A DNA stretch of 64,000 nt, from the IMG/VR virus record IMGVR_UViG_3300027969_000055, positions 1-64,000 of that record; one strand, written 5' to 3'. The notes under the pieces are model-generated. The model had not been told where the DNA came from, ran no database searches, and saw only the letters and a list, made by a program, of their open reading frames with translations. Below are positions 42,250 to 51,580 of this stretch, piece after piece. How positions within the stretch are numbered: position 1 is the first letter of the stretch; each line of letters begins with the position of its first letter. The DNA is from a virus. Position numbers and translations under genes: made by a program.

Positions 42250-42259
42250 AATAAATAAC
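42250..42259 (+). promoter_or_regulatory. Late promoter placed for a leaderless transcript
   Basis: AATAAATAAC. Thirteen bases on is 42263, the A of the next ATG. Confidence 0.55.
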
Positions 42260-42262
42260 TCT

Positions 42263-42445
42263 ATGGAAAAGACGGCTAAAAATATTGATAACTACCGAAA
42301 GGGTAAAGAACCTTTAAAAAATGCAGTTATGCAACATCCAACTGGTAATGATGTATACGATTTTTTACAAAAGAATATTGAGCGTGACTTCTGGGTAACG
42401 CCTTTTTCAAAATGGCAAAAAGCCCAAAAATATCACAAAAACTAA
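42263..42445 (+). CDS. Small basic protein, unknown
   Basis: A 60-residue Lys-rich protein reading from the predicted transcript start. It ends in TAATG shared with the Dps-like gene. No family was recognised. Confidence 0.55.
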   Translation: MEKTAKNIDNYRKGKEPLKNAVMQHPTGNDVYDFLQKNIERDFWVTPFSKWQKAQKYHKN

Positions 42446-42864
42446 TGTTCGGATTAGAAGATTTAACAGAACCTCAAACTGGCTCAGAAAATACAATTTC
42501 GTATTTTATGCTATCTCTTATGCAGATAGCTGATCAAGCTAAAATTATACACTGGCAAACTGGGTATGATACAGAACACCGTCACTTTGGAATGTTTTAC
42601 GAAACTTTCATTGAGCAAATGGATACACTAGTAGAGGCAATTGCTGGTAAATACGGTGCACAACACCTTAAATTTGGCGAAGCTGCAATTATGGTATACG
42701 ATTATGAACTATCAAGAACTGAATTTTTTAATTTGGTTCAAGAAGCTCTTCGTGGAACATTTTGCGAGATTTTTGAAAAAGATAAAGACTCTGAATTATA
42801 TAATTTAGTGGACGAAATTCTAGACTTAACTAACAAAACTCAGTATTTACTGCAACAAAAGTAA
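42445..42864 (+). CDS. Dps/ferritin-like helical protein (DUF5856 type)
   Basis: A 139-residue helical protein. The start at 42445 (TAATG with the previous stop) is preferred over 42412. The segment A-K-I-I-H-W-Q-T-G, then H-R-H-F-G-M-F-Y-E-T-F-I-E-Q-M-D-T-L, mirrors the H-W-x8-12-H-x-x-F/L-x2-Y-x6-D pattern of Dps/ferritin-like proteins. Dps proteins bind iron and DNA. Iron binding here is not shown. It precedes packaged-type genes. Confidence 0.6.
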   Translation: MFGLEDLTEPQTGSENTISYFMLSLMQIADQAKIIHWQTGYDTEHRHFGMFYETFIEQMDTLVEAIAGKYGAQHLKFGEAAIMVYDYELSRTEFFNLVQEALRGTFCEIFEKDKDSELYNLVDEILDLTNKTQYLLQQK

Positions 42865-42865
42865 T

Positions 42866-44428
42866 ATGTTTCTAAACGTAAAAAGACTATCAATATTCGA
42901 GAAGTTAATTCTTGAAACTGACTTGATTCAAATTGGATCAAGCGTTAGTGGCCTATTGGATAAAGCAAAGGAGGCTAATTCTAGACAAGAAAATGACTCT
43001 AATAAAAAGATTGATATAACTTCTTACGTTAATCAATTATTAGATTACCTGTTTAGCTTGGGAGAAGAAGAGCTTGATGCAAAGTTGAATGATCCAGCTT
43101 TTATGAAGGTGTTTAGTGATCCTAAAGTAAAGGACCTATTTGATACTTATTTTACTTACTTAGAGGATGAATTGCGAGGTTTTCGTGAAGAGTTAAGCCA
43201 AGCACTTAATGAACCTGAAATTAATGTTCAAAAAGTTGAGAAGATAACTCAAAAAATGATGATCTTTGCAGCTAGGACTCAAGTAGTTGAAAGAATTTAC
43301 ACAAAGCAGTCGGAAACTGGCCAATCGGAGTTTAGCACTGAAATTAATGAAAAGGTTAAAAAGATTCAACAAGACCTACTTGATATTTATGCGTTAAAGG
43401 TTATGCTACCAGCTAAAAAAACACAAGAGGCGTATTCACAATATCAAGCGGCCCAAACCGAAGAAGATAAAACTGAGGCGGCTACTAAAATTTTGTTAAG
43501 TATCGAAGCAGCTGACCAAATGTCAGAGGATATGCCGCCTGAGGTAGTTACTGGAATTGAAACAGCAAATGATGAATATCAGAAAAAGATTGAAAATGAT
43601 TTAGGAAAAGAAACCTTAGCAAACATATTATCAGGAGTTCATGTAAATAAAAACGTTGCATCATTGATTCGTAGAATATTTCAGTTTCAATATACAATGT
43701 GGACAAATGAAGATGATATTAACCGAGAAGCAAATTCGCTTAAAGTTAGTATTAACGGTTTTCCTGACGTATCGGAAGATGCTAAAGAATACCTACGTAG
43801 GCTAGTTGAAAATATCCAGGCTGAACTACTTAATAAAGCCAAAAACAAAGAATTTGATACTAAAAAATATAAGGGAATTCATTATGATTTCAATAAGAAA
43901 TTACCCCTATATGAAAGAACTGCACTACCTGTTACAGGTAAACAAATCGCAGATGATTCTAAATTAATGAAATTTAGAAAAGCTTCGCAAGATCTAATGG
44001 CACTTATTTTCGGCGCCGGCGGTGCACCCGATACTGAAACAGGTCGAGCATTTGCGGCAACTGGTAAGCATCTACACACGATCTATGCAAAAAGTCTCAA
44101 CGGCTTAGGTAAAGTTATCGGAAAAGCAATTGGAGGTAGAGAAGGTGAAATGAAGGCTGATGCTTATACTCGAATGTTTATATTAGACACATCAGTAGTT
44201 GATCAGAAAAAACCAAAACAAGTTAGTGAAGACGGCGGAGTATCTGCCCCAGGAGTAGCTATTCAAACCCCAGGCTCAATTGGATCAATGGGACCAATTA
44301 CACCGCCTACTCAAACTACATTAGGTTCAGGAGATAACTTTGGACCAAAAATTAATAAAAAGAAAACCAAAAAATCTTCATCCATTCTTGGATTTGCGGA
44401 TTTTATAAAAGAACAAAATAATTTATAA
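42866..44428 (+). CDS. Large putative internal head protein with signals at both ends
   Basis: A 520-residue, mostly helical acidic protein. The N-terminus (L-S-I-F-E-K-L-I-L-E-T) and the C-terminus (S-I-L-G-F-A-D-F-I-K-E) both resemble the capsid-targeting motif with L-x-E/I-x-E sites. The middle is coiled-coil-like and the region 450-505 is Pro/Gly/Thr-rich. It lies one base after the Dps-like stop. A core, scaffold or ejected protein is plausible. No family was recognised. Confidence 0.6.
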   Translation: MFLNVKRLSIFEKLILETDLIQIGSSVSGLLDKAKEANSRQENDSNKKIDITSYVNQLLDYLFSLGEEELDAKLNDPAFMKVFSDPKVKDLFDTYFTYLEDELRGFREELSQALNEPEINVQKVEKITQKMMIFAARTQVVERIYTKQSETGQSEFSTEINEKVKKIQQDLLDIYALKVMLPAKKTQEAYSQYQAAQTEEDKTEAATKILLSIEAADQMSEDMPPEVVTGIETANDEYQKKIENDLGKETLANILSGVHVNKNVASLIRRIFQFQYTMWTNEDDINREANSLKVSINGFPDVSEDAKEYLRRLVENIQAELLNKAKNKEFDTKKYKGIHYDFNKKLPLYERTALPVTGKQIADDSKLMKFRKASQDLMALIFGAGGAPDTETGRAFAATGKHLHTIYAKSLNGLGKVIGKAIGGREGEMKADAYTRMFILDTSVVDQKKPKQVSEDGGVSAPGVAIQTPGSIGSMGPITPPTQTTLGSGDNFGPKINKKKTKKSSSILGFADFIKEQNNL

Positions 44429-44430
44429 AA

Positions 44431-44868
44431 ATGAAATTAGTTAAAACATTTGAAAACTTTATGCATAGTGGGCCGGATACTGCTCATCAAGCTAACACCT
44501 TAGACATTCCACAACACGCTGCTGGAATGGACCATGAGTCTAATCATGAAGTTGAGAACTATATGTTCTTTGGAAATTTAAAAACACTTCAGCGTTTAAT
44601 TAATATCATGTTGGAAATGGACCCAATGAAGGTTGATCAAATATTAAAAAATGGTCATAATTGGGCAGAAGACCATATAACATCATCAAAAGATGATATT
44701 GAAGAAGTTGCAGATTTCTTAATGGGAGAAATGACCGAAAAGGAAACTTACGAATCTAGCACAATGTCATATTCATGTAATGAATGTGGTACAATGTATG
44801 AAGCGCATGAGATTAATGAAGACCACCTGTGCTCATGTGGTAGTAAATTAGAAGAAAATTGGGGATAA
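44431..44868 (+). CDS. Putative head protein with C-terminal zinc ribbon
   Basis: A 145-residue protein. The start M-K-L-V-K-T-F-E-N-F matches the targeting core but lacks a clear cleavage site. The C-terminal zinc ribbon is C-N-E-C ... C-S-C-G near 114-138, as in the gene at 22804. Function unknown. Confidence 0.6.
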   Translation: MKLVKTFENFMHSGPDTAHQANTLDIPQHAAGMDHESNHEVENYMFFGNLKTLQRLINIMLEMDPMKVDQILKNGHNWAEDHITSSKDDIEEVADFLMGEMTEKETYESSTMSYSCNECGTMYEAHEINEDHLCSCGSKLEENWG

Positions 44869-44870
44869 TT

Positions 44871-45344
44871 ATGAAAAACAATTACGTTAAACCTTTCGGT
44901 ATATTTAATGAGTCATTAGAAGAGTCAGTATCTGCTGGTTCAAATTGGTATTATGGAATAGCTGATTGCCATGGATTAGAATCCTTTATGAAGGAACCAG
45001 ATATGGCTGATGCAAATGAGTTAGATGACCTATTTGACTTGGGGCTTAGTGATACTGATTCAAAAAACGATCCTGTTAAAAAGGAGTATGTTGGTAATTT
45101 ATCAATGATGCAAATGCGCTGTAGATACAATGGTCAACGTCATCCGGTTGTTTATAGAGCCAAATTATCAGAAGACGATGCCGATATGGTACAAGATCTA
45201 TTAGATAGCGGTGACTATATTAATGCACTTAATGTAGTTAAGGGAAATTCACAAGAAGTTCAATTAGCCAGAGGTGGAAATGGCTCAGCTGAAAAAGCTT
45301 GGAAGATGATTCCAAATCCGGATTTGGATCCAATGCACTATTAA
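44871..45344 (+). CDS. Putative packaged protein, unknown
   Basis: A 157-residue protein. The ATG at 44871, just after the preceding stop, is preferred over an upstream in-frame ATG at 44859 because it begins M-K-N-N-Y-V-K-P-F-G-I-F-N-E-S, a targeting-like leader with an F-N-E site. The C-terminal half is basic, then W-K-M-I-P-N-P-D. Function unknown. Confidence 0.6.
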   Translation: MKNNYVKPFGIFNESLEESVSAGSNWYYGIADCHGLESFMKEPDMADANELDDLFDLGLSDTDSKNDPVKKEYVGNLSMMQMRCRYNGQRHPVVYRAKLSEDDADMVQDLLDSGDYINALNVVKGNSQEVQLARGGNGSAEKAWKMIPNPDLDPMHY

Positions 45345-45346
45345 CA

Positions 45347-45356
45347 AATAAATATT
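45347..45356 (+). promoter_or_regulatory. Weak late-promoter-like motif
   Basis: AATAAATATT lacks the usual final AAC. Predicted start near 45360, 19 bases before the ATG at 45379. Confidence 0.35.
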
Positions 45357-45378
45357 AAAAAATATAAACCAAAAAACA

Positions 45379-45684
45379 ATGAAGCTCTCAGTAGGTGACA
45401 AAATTAGGATTCACGTAGATGTGGAAGAAATGCAAAACGATTTGCTTGAAATGGTAGATGGCCAAGAAGCAATCGTTACCGAAATCTATCAAAATAGTTA
45501 TGAACCTGATGTCGATCGAATTGAAGTTGAATTAGTTAATCCAGTTGAGTTTCATGGACAAAACCTAGTGGTTGTTCCAGGTTTATATATGGATAATATT
45601 GAAAAGATTGAAAAAATTCAAGAAAGCAAGAAAACTAGTAACCGCTACTTACGTAGATTCGTTGGCACTTTTGCAAATTATTAA
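45379..45684 (+). CDS. Small beta-rich protein, unknown
   Basis: A 101-residue protein. Residues 1-75 look like a small SH3-like barrel (V-G-D-K-I-R-I, then E-A-I-V-T-E-I-Y). The last 25 residues are basic (Y-L-R-R-F-V-G). It is two bases upstream of a packaged-type gene. No family was recognised. Confidence 0.55.
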   Translation: MKLSVGDKIRIHVDVEEMQNDLLEMVDGQEAIVTEIYQNSYEPDVDRIEVELVNPVEFHGQNLVVVPGLYMDNIEKIEKIQESKKTSNRYLRRFVGTFANY

Positions 45685-45686
45685 TT

Positions 45687-46214
45687 ATGAAGTCAGGTAT
45701 AAAATTGTTTGAAGCATTTTACGGAAAGGATTATTTAGAGCATGAATTTCACAAGTATGATATTGACGTTGAGTTCTATAGGACAGTTATTAGGTATCCA
45801 GCCGGTACAGACGTGGCAGATTTAGCCGAATTAGGCTTAGCTGACAATGTTGCTGAGATTGAAGATATTAGTTTTAATACAGTTAAGATTACCTATGAGA
45901 TGAAACCTTATTTTGATAATGAGGGAATTCCTGAAATTGACTTTATATTAAGGACTGTTTATATTGCTGGCGAGTATTCAATATGGGATGATAATATGGA
46001 GGAAGAAGATCGACATGACTTTGAAATTGAAGATGCTGGACCATTTGATGGTAGATTTCAAGTAAAATGGGGCGGATTACCCTTTTATCCAAAAAATATA
46101 TCGATTAGTGTTCCGTGGTCAACTATTAAAAATGGGGTTCAAACTAAACACCCATTTGACCCAAATGCACCAGAACCATCTAAATTTGGATATGAAATTG
46201 AAATTGGTGAATAA
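45687..46214 (+). CDS. Putative packaged protein, unknown
   Basis: A 175-residue acidic protein starting M-K-S-G-I-K-L-F-E-A-F, targeting-like, with Y-L-E near 15-17 as a possible site. D-L-A-E-L-G-L-A-D resembles the genes at 5171 and 34088. A terminator follows. Function unknown. Confidence 0.6.
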   Translation: MKSGIKLFEAFYGKDYLEHEFHKYDIDVEFYRTVIRYPAGTDVADLAELGLADNVAEIEDISFNTVKITYEMKPYFDNEGIPEIDFILRTVYIAGEYSIWDDNMEEEDRHDFEIEDAGPFDGRFQVKWGGLPFYPKNISISVPWSTIKNGVQTKHPFDPNAPEPSKFGYEIEIGE

Positions 46215-46237
46215 TACTTAAATCTATTGATATTTAC

Positions 46238-46268
46238 AAAAGGAAGGTCTTACAATCTTCCTTTTTTT
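46238..46268 (+). terminator. Rho-independent terminator
   Basis: AAAAGGAAG (46238-46246) and CTTCCTTTT (46257-46265), with a 10-base loop and T-run. Confidence 0.82.
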
Positions 46269-46277
46269 ATTTAGGTC

Positions 46278-46287
46278 GATAAATAAC
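46278..46287 (+). promoter_or_regulatory. T4-type late promoter for the baseplate block
   Basis: GATAAATAAC, predicted start near 46291, 20 bases before the ATG at 46311. Confidence 0.65.
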
Positions 46288-46310
46288 CTTATAAAAAATA
46301 GTTTAATAAT

Positions 46311-48347
46311 ATGTCTGACATAAATCCAACCCTTGGACTACCATTAATCACAGCAGAAGCATTTGCTGGAGTTAACTATTTGGAAAAATTAGCAGCTCCA
46401 ATTGGCGCATCTGGATTTGCTGCATTGGCTAAGGGAATCGCAAGTAACTCTGGCGATGGTGGGTTTTTGCAGACTAATGTAAGTTCAATATTTAATAAGT
46501 TTGCAGTATTTCAATATGCAGCATTTAATGCCGGCTCAATATATAAACCGGAAGGTCACTTTATTGGATTTTCAAGTAATTTAAAATCAGATGTTGATTA
46601 CGTTGCTCAATCAACGGCACAGATGATACTTAAAAAAACTGTGCTTGAGAATATTACAAGTGGAAAGCTTAGCAGTACGCCTGACCGTAAGAAAAAGGCA
46701 GCTGATGCATTAGCTGCATTAGGCGGACTTACTCAAGGGACTGCTCAGCAAGCTCGTAGCTTTAAATCAAATATTGAAAGTTCACTGTCTAATCCAACTG
46801 CACCAGTTTTAATAAATTGGGGAGCAACCAAATCAGCAGGCTCACCAGTCGGATTTCAACCCTACTCTTTAACTGATTTTATGTTTTGTAAAGATTACGG
46901 TAAGATCCCAAATAATAGATTAATAACATTACGTAGGTACCCATTTCCAATTGATGATTCCCTAAGATTAGGTCAAACTGACCAAAGACGTAATGCATTA
47001 CCGATTGCACAAGCAGTTACTTGGTTTGGTAGTGATACTGGTAACTCATTAAGTAACCTTGGAGTTTTTAAATGGGATATGACGTTTAGTGATGTTGAGG
47101 TTACTGAACAAACAATTACCGGTAATGAAATAACTTTAAAGGAGGTACTTGATTTATTTAAAGGGGTTCCAGGCGGTGACGTTATTGCCAATACGTTAAC
47201 TACTGCATACGCAACGATTAATGGAACAGATGAGTCAATCCAGCAGCAGAGTGGTTTTGAAGAAAAGATACAAAAGTTTCAAAAGAATTTGTACGATTCA
47301 ACAAGTGGCCCATATTGGAATCGCATATATGGTCCAGTAAATGTTATTCATAAATCAAGTAAACGTAGTAGAGGAATGCAAAATCAAAATTGGAATAATC
47401 CATTTACTATAAACTTTAAATATTCGTTTAGATCATTTAATGGTATGAGTCCAAAGGTTGTAGCACTAGACTTAATTTCAAATTTTATTAACTTAACGTA
47501 TAATGATGCCCAATTTTTAGGTCAACTTGCTAGGTATTTTCCAAAGACTGGACTAAAAATGAGCCCAACCACAACTGAGGCCTTTGGTAAAATTTTAACA
47601 AGTTGGGGAAGCAGCTATACTGGAAATAACTCTGACGAATTTAATAAAATTTTAACAAGTATGACTAGTGCATTAGAAAAGGCAGGTAGTGCAATTCAAA
47701 ATAATCTAGTATCTACAATCGGAAAGGGTCTTCAAACTGGCTTAATGGCACCTGATAAATTAGGAAAAGCAATTCCTGAGCTTATTGGAATTAAAGCTGC
47801 ACAGTCAGACCGCCCGGTTGGGGAATGGCATATTGTTGTCGGTAATCCGCTTAACCCAATTTTTGTAATGGGAGATTTGTTGTGTACTTCAGTTGATCTG
47901 AAATGGGATGAAGAGCTTGGCCCTGACGATTTTCCAACTGGTGTTAGCTTTTCAGTAAATTTAAAACAGGCAAAGCCTAGAGATAAAACAGCAATTGAAA
48001 GAATGTTAAACCTTGGAGAGACTAAATTAACCTCAGGTATGATTAGGACATCTTCACTTAATGATACGTTTGGTGATGAGAATAATAAATTATGGAGCGC
48101 AATTGAAGCAACGGCTGATGGTAAGCAAGATAAATCGCTGCAAGCTTATTATGATAGCCTCAAAGACGGAGACCCTGAAAATGGTAAACCTGGTACAAAG
48201 GACCGCTATAAAGAATTTAAGAATAGATTCTTGGTTGGATATGGGATAACTGAGGCTTCTGTAAAATTACAGCAAGCAAATAAAGGACCGATACTCGATG
48301 ATAGCTTATTATTGTTTTATTATCAGAGACAATACGGTAAAAACTAA
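46311..48347 (+). CDS. Large baseplate/tail-tube-associated protein
   Basis: A 678-residue protein that opens the baseplate operon. The N-terminal half is Ser/Ala/Gly-rich. The C-terminal region V-G-E-W-H-I-V-V-G-N-P-L-N-P (near 500), E-E-L-G-P-D-D-F-P and A-K-P-R-D-K resembles tail-tube-initiator or baseplate proteins of T4-like phages. The assignment rests on this and on position. The downstream genes are gp53-, gp27- and gp5-like. A small shared segment with the gene at 50456 was not found. Confidence 0.5.
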   Translation: MSDINPTLGLPLITAEAFAGVNYLEKLAAPIGASGFAALAKGIASNSGDGGFLQTNVSSIFNKFAVFQYAAFNAGSIYKPEGHFIGFSSNLKSDVDYVAQSTAQMILKKTVLENITSGKLSSTPDRKKKAADALAALGGLTQGTAQQARSFKSNIESSLSNPTAPVLINWGATKSAGSPVGFQPYSLTDFMFCKDYGKIPNNRLITLRRYPFPIDDSLRLGQTDQRRNALPIAQAVTWFGSDTGNSLSNLGVFKWDMTFSDVEVTEQTITGNEITLKEVLDLFKGVPGGDVIANTLTTAYATINGTDESIQQQSGFEEKIQKFQKNLYDSTSGPYWNRIYGPVNVIHKSSKRSRGMQNQNWNNPFTINFKYSFRSFNGMSPKVVALDLISNFINLTYNDAQFLGQLARYFPKTGLKMSPTTTEAFGKILTSWGSSYTGNNSDEFNKILTSMTSALEKAGSAIQNNLVSTIGKGLQTGLMAPDKLGKAIPELIGIKAAQSDRPVGEWHIVVGNPLNPIFVMGDLLCTSVDLKWDEELGPDDFPTGVSFSVNLKQAKPRDKTAIERMLNLGETKLTSGMIRTSSLNDTFGDENNKLWSAIEATADGKQDKSLQAYYDSLKDGDPENGKPGTKDRYKEFKNRFLVGYGITEASVKLQQANKGPILDDSLLLFYYQRQYGKN

Positions 48348-48357
48348 TTACTATAAT

Positions 48358-48957
48358 ATGATAGATTTAAAAATACTAGGAAATAAACTAAGTTTTACAA
48401 AAATAAATGGCGATGTTGTTACTGACTTAACTAGAAGAAGTGTTTCATTTAAAGGAGTGTTAGTTAATCAAGGTAAAAGTTTCATCGTTGATGATGGATT
48501 ACAGATGAGGGGAGACCTGCTTTCAAAAATCCTATATCAGACTACTTCATTTATGTGTGTTTTATTTAAGTATAATGGAATATCAAATCCATTTGCACTA
48601 GATATTAACGATTTTATTAAAGCACCGGACGGGGCTGTGTTATCGTCAATGTTAACAACACCGGATAATATTAATGGAAGTAATAATAATTGGGAGAATT
48701 CTACCCGAAAGAAGAAGAAAACCGCATTAATTTCTCCAAAAACTAAACAGGATAAAAATCGACTTGACTATTTGCAGAAAAATTCAAATGCGGTAGTTGC
48801 ACCTCCGAATATAGCCAAAGACACTTCAGTAAAAGTTGTGAATGGTAAGATTGTTTTCGGAAATGACGTTACCTCAGTGAAAAAGGATGACTGTCCTGAC
48901 CCAATCTCTAGGACTAAGTTACAGGCTGCCTTGGTAAAAAATAAAATATTCGGTTAA
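48358..48957 (+). CDS. Baseplate wedge protein, gp53/LysM-like (candidate)
   Basis: A 199-residue protein. The ATG at 48358 is preferred over an in-frame one at 48298, which lies deep in the preceding gene. Residues 55-95 (L-S-K-I-L-Y-Q-T-T, then C-V-L-F-K-Y-N-G-I-S-N-P-F) resemble gp53 and related wedge proteins that join the hub. The tail is Lys/Asn-rich. The assignment is moderate. Confidence 0.45.
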   Translation: MIDLKILGNKLSFTKINGDVVTDLTRRSVSFKGVLVNQGKSFIVDDGLQMRGDLLSKILYQTTSFMCVLFKYNGISNPFALDINDFIKAPDGAVLSSMLTTPDNINGSNNNWENSTRKKKKTALISPKTKQDKNRLDYLQKNSNAVVAPPNIAKDTSVKVVNGKIVFGNDVTSVKKDDCPDPISRTKLQAALVKNKIFG

Positions 48958-50453
48958 TGGCAGCAGTTAAAGATTTAATTATACAAACTCTTGACCCTAA
49001 ACTTACTCCTCCGAGTATTAGCGTACTTGATCTTGAAACTCCTGGATCAGATAAAAAGTTTAGGGATGCTGAACGGTCAGGTTATGCTCAGCAATTAGGT
49101 AAAAAATCTCCATTAATTAAAATTGGAAACTCTATCATTGCTCCAGAGAATGTAATATCAATGGATGTATCAATGAATTCAATTGTACCAACTATTCATG
49201 TAGCAGTAATTGATACAATGGGAACCTTAACTTCAAGAACGTATCCTAGAACAAGTTTATTGATCACGGCATTTGTTGCACAAAGTCATCCAAAACTAAA
49301 ATCATTTTCTCAATCTTTCTTAATTACAAATGTTCATTCAATACCATTAGGTTCTGGAGAAACTAGATATGATTTTTTTGGAGAATTATACGTTCCAAAT
49401 TTAAACGGAAATTTCATTAAATCGTATAATGGACTAACTTCAGCGCAAGCACTAAAAAAGATAGCTGAAGAGTTAGGCTTAGGCTTTGCAACAAATGAAG
49501 ATACCACAAACGATAAAATGACATGGATTAATCCTAACTTGAATTATAAATCATTTATTAAGCAAATAACCGATCACTCATATAAAAATGAAAAGTCTTT
49601 TTTTGAATGTTTTATTGATCGATATTATGTGCTTAATTTTATTAATGTTGAAAAACAATTTAAACAATTTAGCGATGATAAGGAAATATCAGACGGCTAT
49701 CCAGCAATATCAACTGACTCAATTGATACATCTAGAGCAGCGAGTGGAAATATTGTACAAGTACCGGACGCAACAATTAAACTTATTTTGACAAATTCAT
49801 CAACTGGTGATAAATCTTCTGAGCTGAAAATTTTAGAATATTCAATGATTGGTGAAAATGGAGATATTTTAAAAACTAAAGGTTTTAGAAAAAGAATTTT
49901 TGTTTATAAACATGGGGAAGCTGATCCTGTTAAAAATTGGTTTGTTGAACCTCTATCTGAACCGTCAGCAAATGGCGTAAGCGTATATCAATCTCCGGAT
50001 TTAAAGGATTATATTGATAATGATGTAGTTAAATGGATGGGTACAGATTATAGTAATTCACATTTGAATTATAAGTTTGCTAAGCTATTAAATAATCATA
50101 ATATGGCAGAAGCTGATAAAAATTCGTTGTTAGTTAAATTGCCTGGGTTTAATCATAATATACTTAAAGGAAGTAGAATTAAAGTAAATATATTTTCTAA
50201 CAGAGTTCAGCAGTTAAGTCATGATAAAATACAAAATGACTTGGCTGAACCGGTTGATTCGCAAAAATCTGATAATCCAATGGAAAGTAGAGCCTCTGCT
50301 GAAATATTAGATACATATTTAAGCGATACTTATTACGTAAAGAGTATTGAATATCACTATAATATTTTGGACCCGGAATATAAATTTAAAACAACAATGA
50401 TTTTAAGTAGAAAAAATTGGGTGCCTGAACCTAAGGTAGAAAATAAAGCATAA
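48957..50453 (+). CDS. Baseplate hub protein, gp27/gpD-like
   Basis: A 498-residue protein. L-T-S-A-Q-A-L-K-K-I-A-E-E-L-G near 165-180 and a following W-I-N-P-N-L-N-Y-K-S-F-I-K-Q-I are typical of gp27/VgrG/gpD hub domains. Beta-rich domains follow, with a C-terminal Y-Y-V-K-S-I-E-Y-H-Y strand. The hub trimer joins tail tube to spike. The spike gene at 51581 follows one gene later. Confidence 0.65.
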   Translation: MAAVKDLIIQTLDPKLTPPSISVLDLETPGSDKKFRDAERSGYAQQLGKKSPLIKIGNSIIAPENVISMDVSMNSIVPTIHVAVIDTMGTLTSRTYPRTSLLITAFVAQSHPKLKSFSQSFLITNVHSIPLGSGETRYDFFGELYVPNLNGNFIKSYNGLTSAQALKKIAEELGLGFATNEDTTNDKMTWINPNLNYKSFIKQITDHSYKNEKSFFECFIDRYYVLNFINVEKQFKQFSDDKEISDGYPAISTDSIDTSRAASGNIVQVPDATIKLILTNSSTGDKSSELKILEYSMIGENGDILKTKGFRKRIFVYKHGEADPVKNWFVEPLSEPSANGVSVYQSPDLKDYIDNDVVKWMGTDYSNSHLNYKFAKLLNNHNMAEADKNSLLVKLPGFNHNILKGSRIKVNIFSNRVQQLSHDKIQNDLAEPVDSQKSDNPMESRASAEILDTYLSDTYYVKSIEYHYNILDPEYKFKTTMILSRKNWVPEPKVENKA

Positions 50454-50455
50454 TT

Positions 50456-51541
50456 ATGGCAGTAGAATTTAAAACTAATGGACCAAAAAGATGGAAGCAG
50501 TTTGTAAAAAGTTCGCTTAACGATGTGCAAGATCCAGTGTTCCTAACATTTGATCTAGACTTTTTTCCTCCGACTAATCAACGAAACGCAACGAATGATG
50601 GATTATTTTGGGATGGCTTACTTAAGAAACCAACTGATCAAAAATCCGATACGAATGAGTATAATGTGGTAGAATGGAAAGCGATTGACTGGTTGTATGC
50701 GTATGGTTCTCCATGGACAAAAAAGAATTTTCAATATTTAGGAGATGCAATTGTATTATTAGAACAATTACAAGAGAGCCCATGGTATTTTCAATCAATT
50801 ATGGGAGCAGATCAATTATGGAAAGCCGCGAGTAGAGTTAAGGAAGGAGATAAAAAAGTTGAAATTACAATAAATTGCCTAGATTCAATACAACAGCCAT
50901 TGCTTAAATTCGCAGAATCTTATCGTAGAGCAATTTATGATTTTGATAAATTATGTTACACCCTACCGGATAATCTTAGAACATTTGATATGACAATTAC
51001 TCTATTTGAAATTAGAGATATTAATGATAAAGCTGGAAATTTAGAAAATGGACTACACCAGTTAAAGTACAGATTGCAAAGATGTGAATTTGATTTTTCA
51101 GATATACTTAGTGGATCAGGCTCTACTGAAATTAAAGCCTATACTGAGGATAAGCCATTTAATACGTCATTCAAAATTAGAGCAGCATGGGTTTTAGAAG
51201 AATCTGAGGCATCAACTGAATCTGATTATCAGTCGCTTGGTATTTTTTCAGGCTTGGCAAGTTCTCTTGAGGGTAGAGCTCAAAGATTTTTACAAAGCGC
51301 AGCAAGGTTACCAGCTCGAATAATTGGTGACATTACTAATCAATTACAAACTAGACTTGAAACCGCGGTGGGCCAAAATGTGTATAATAGATCTACTGAG
51401 GTTCTTGGAACAAACCGAATATTTGGCAGAACTTCGCCAATTGGACCAGGCGGTGGATCAGTTGTGAATGCCGATATTTACCCAGGAGTAGATAAGAAGC
51501 CTACAATTAAGGACGGAGATTTGGGTGATGTTTATCCATAA
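50456..51541 (+). CDS. Baseplate tube-cap/initiator protein (gp48/gp54-like)
   Basis: A 361-residue protein. The central region Y-D-K-L-C-Y-T-L-P-D-N-L-R-T-F-D-M-T-I and C-E-F-D-F matches the tube-type fold of T4 gp48/gp54 and gp19 proteins as I recall them. The C-terminus is Gly/Pro-rich. It lies between hub and spike genes. Which of gp48 or gp54 it represents is not settled. Confidence 0.5.
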   Translation: MAVEFKTNGPKRWKQFVKSSLNDVQDPVFLTFDLDFFPPTNQRNATNDGLFWDGLLKKPTDQKSDTNEYNVVEWKAIDWLYAYGSPWTKKNFQYLGDAIVLLEQLQESPWYFQSIMGADQLWKAASRVKEGDKKVEITINCLDSIQQPLLKFAESYRRAIYDFDKLCYTLPDNLRTFDMTITLFEIRDINDKAGNLENGLHQLKYRLQRCEFDFSDILSGSGSTEIKAYTEDKPFNTSFKIRAAWVLEESEASTESDYQSLGIFSGLASSLEGRAQRFLQSAARLPARIIGDITNQLQTRLETAVGQNVYNRSTEVLGTNRIFGRTSPIGPGGGSVVNADIYPGVDKKPTIKDGDLGDVYP

Positions 51542-51580
51542 TTATGATAATAGGTAAAGCGAAAAGTTAAAAAGTGTAAA

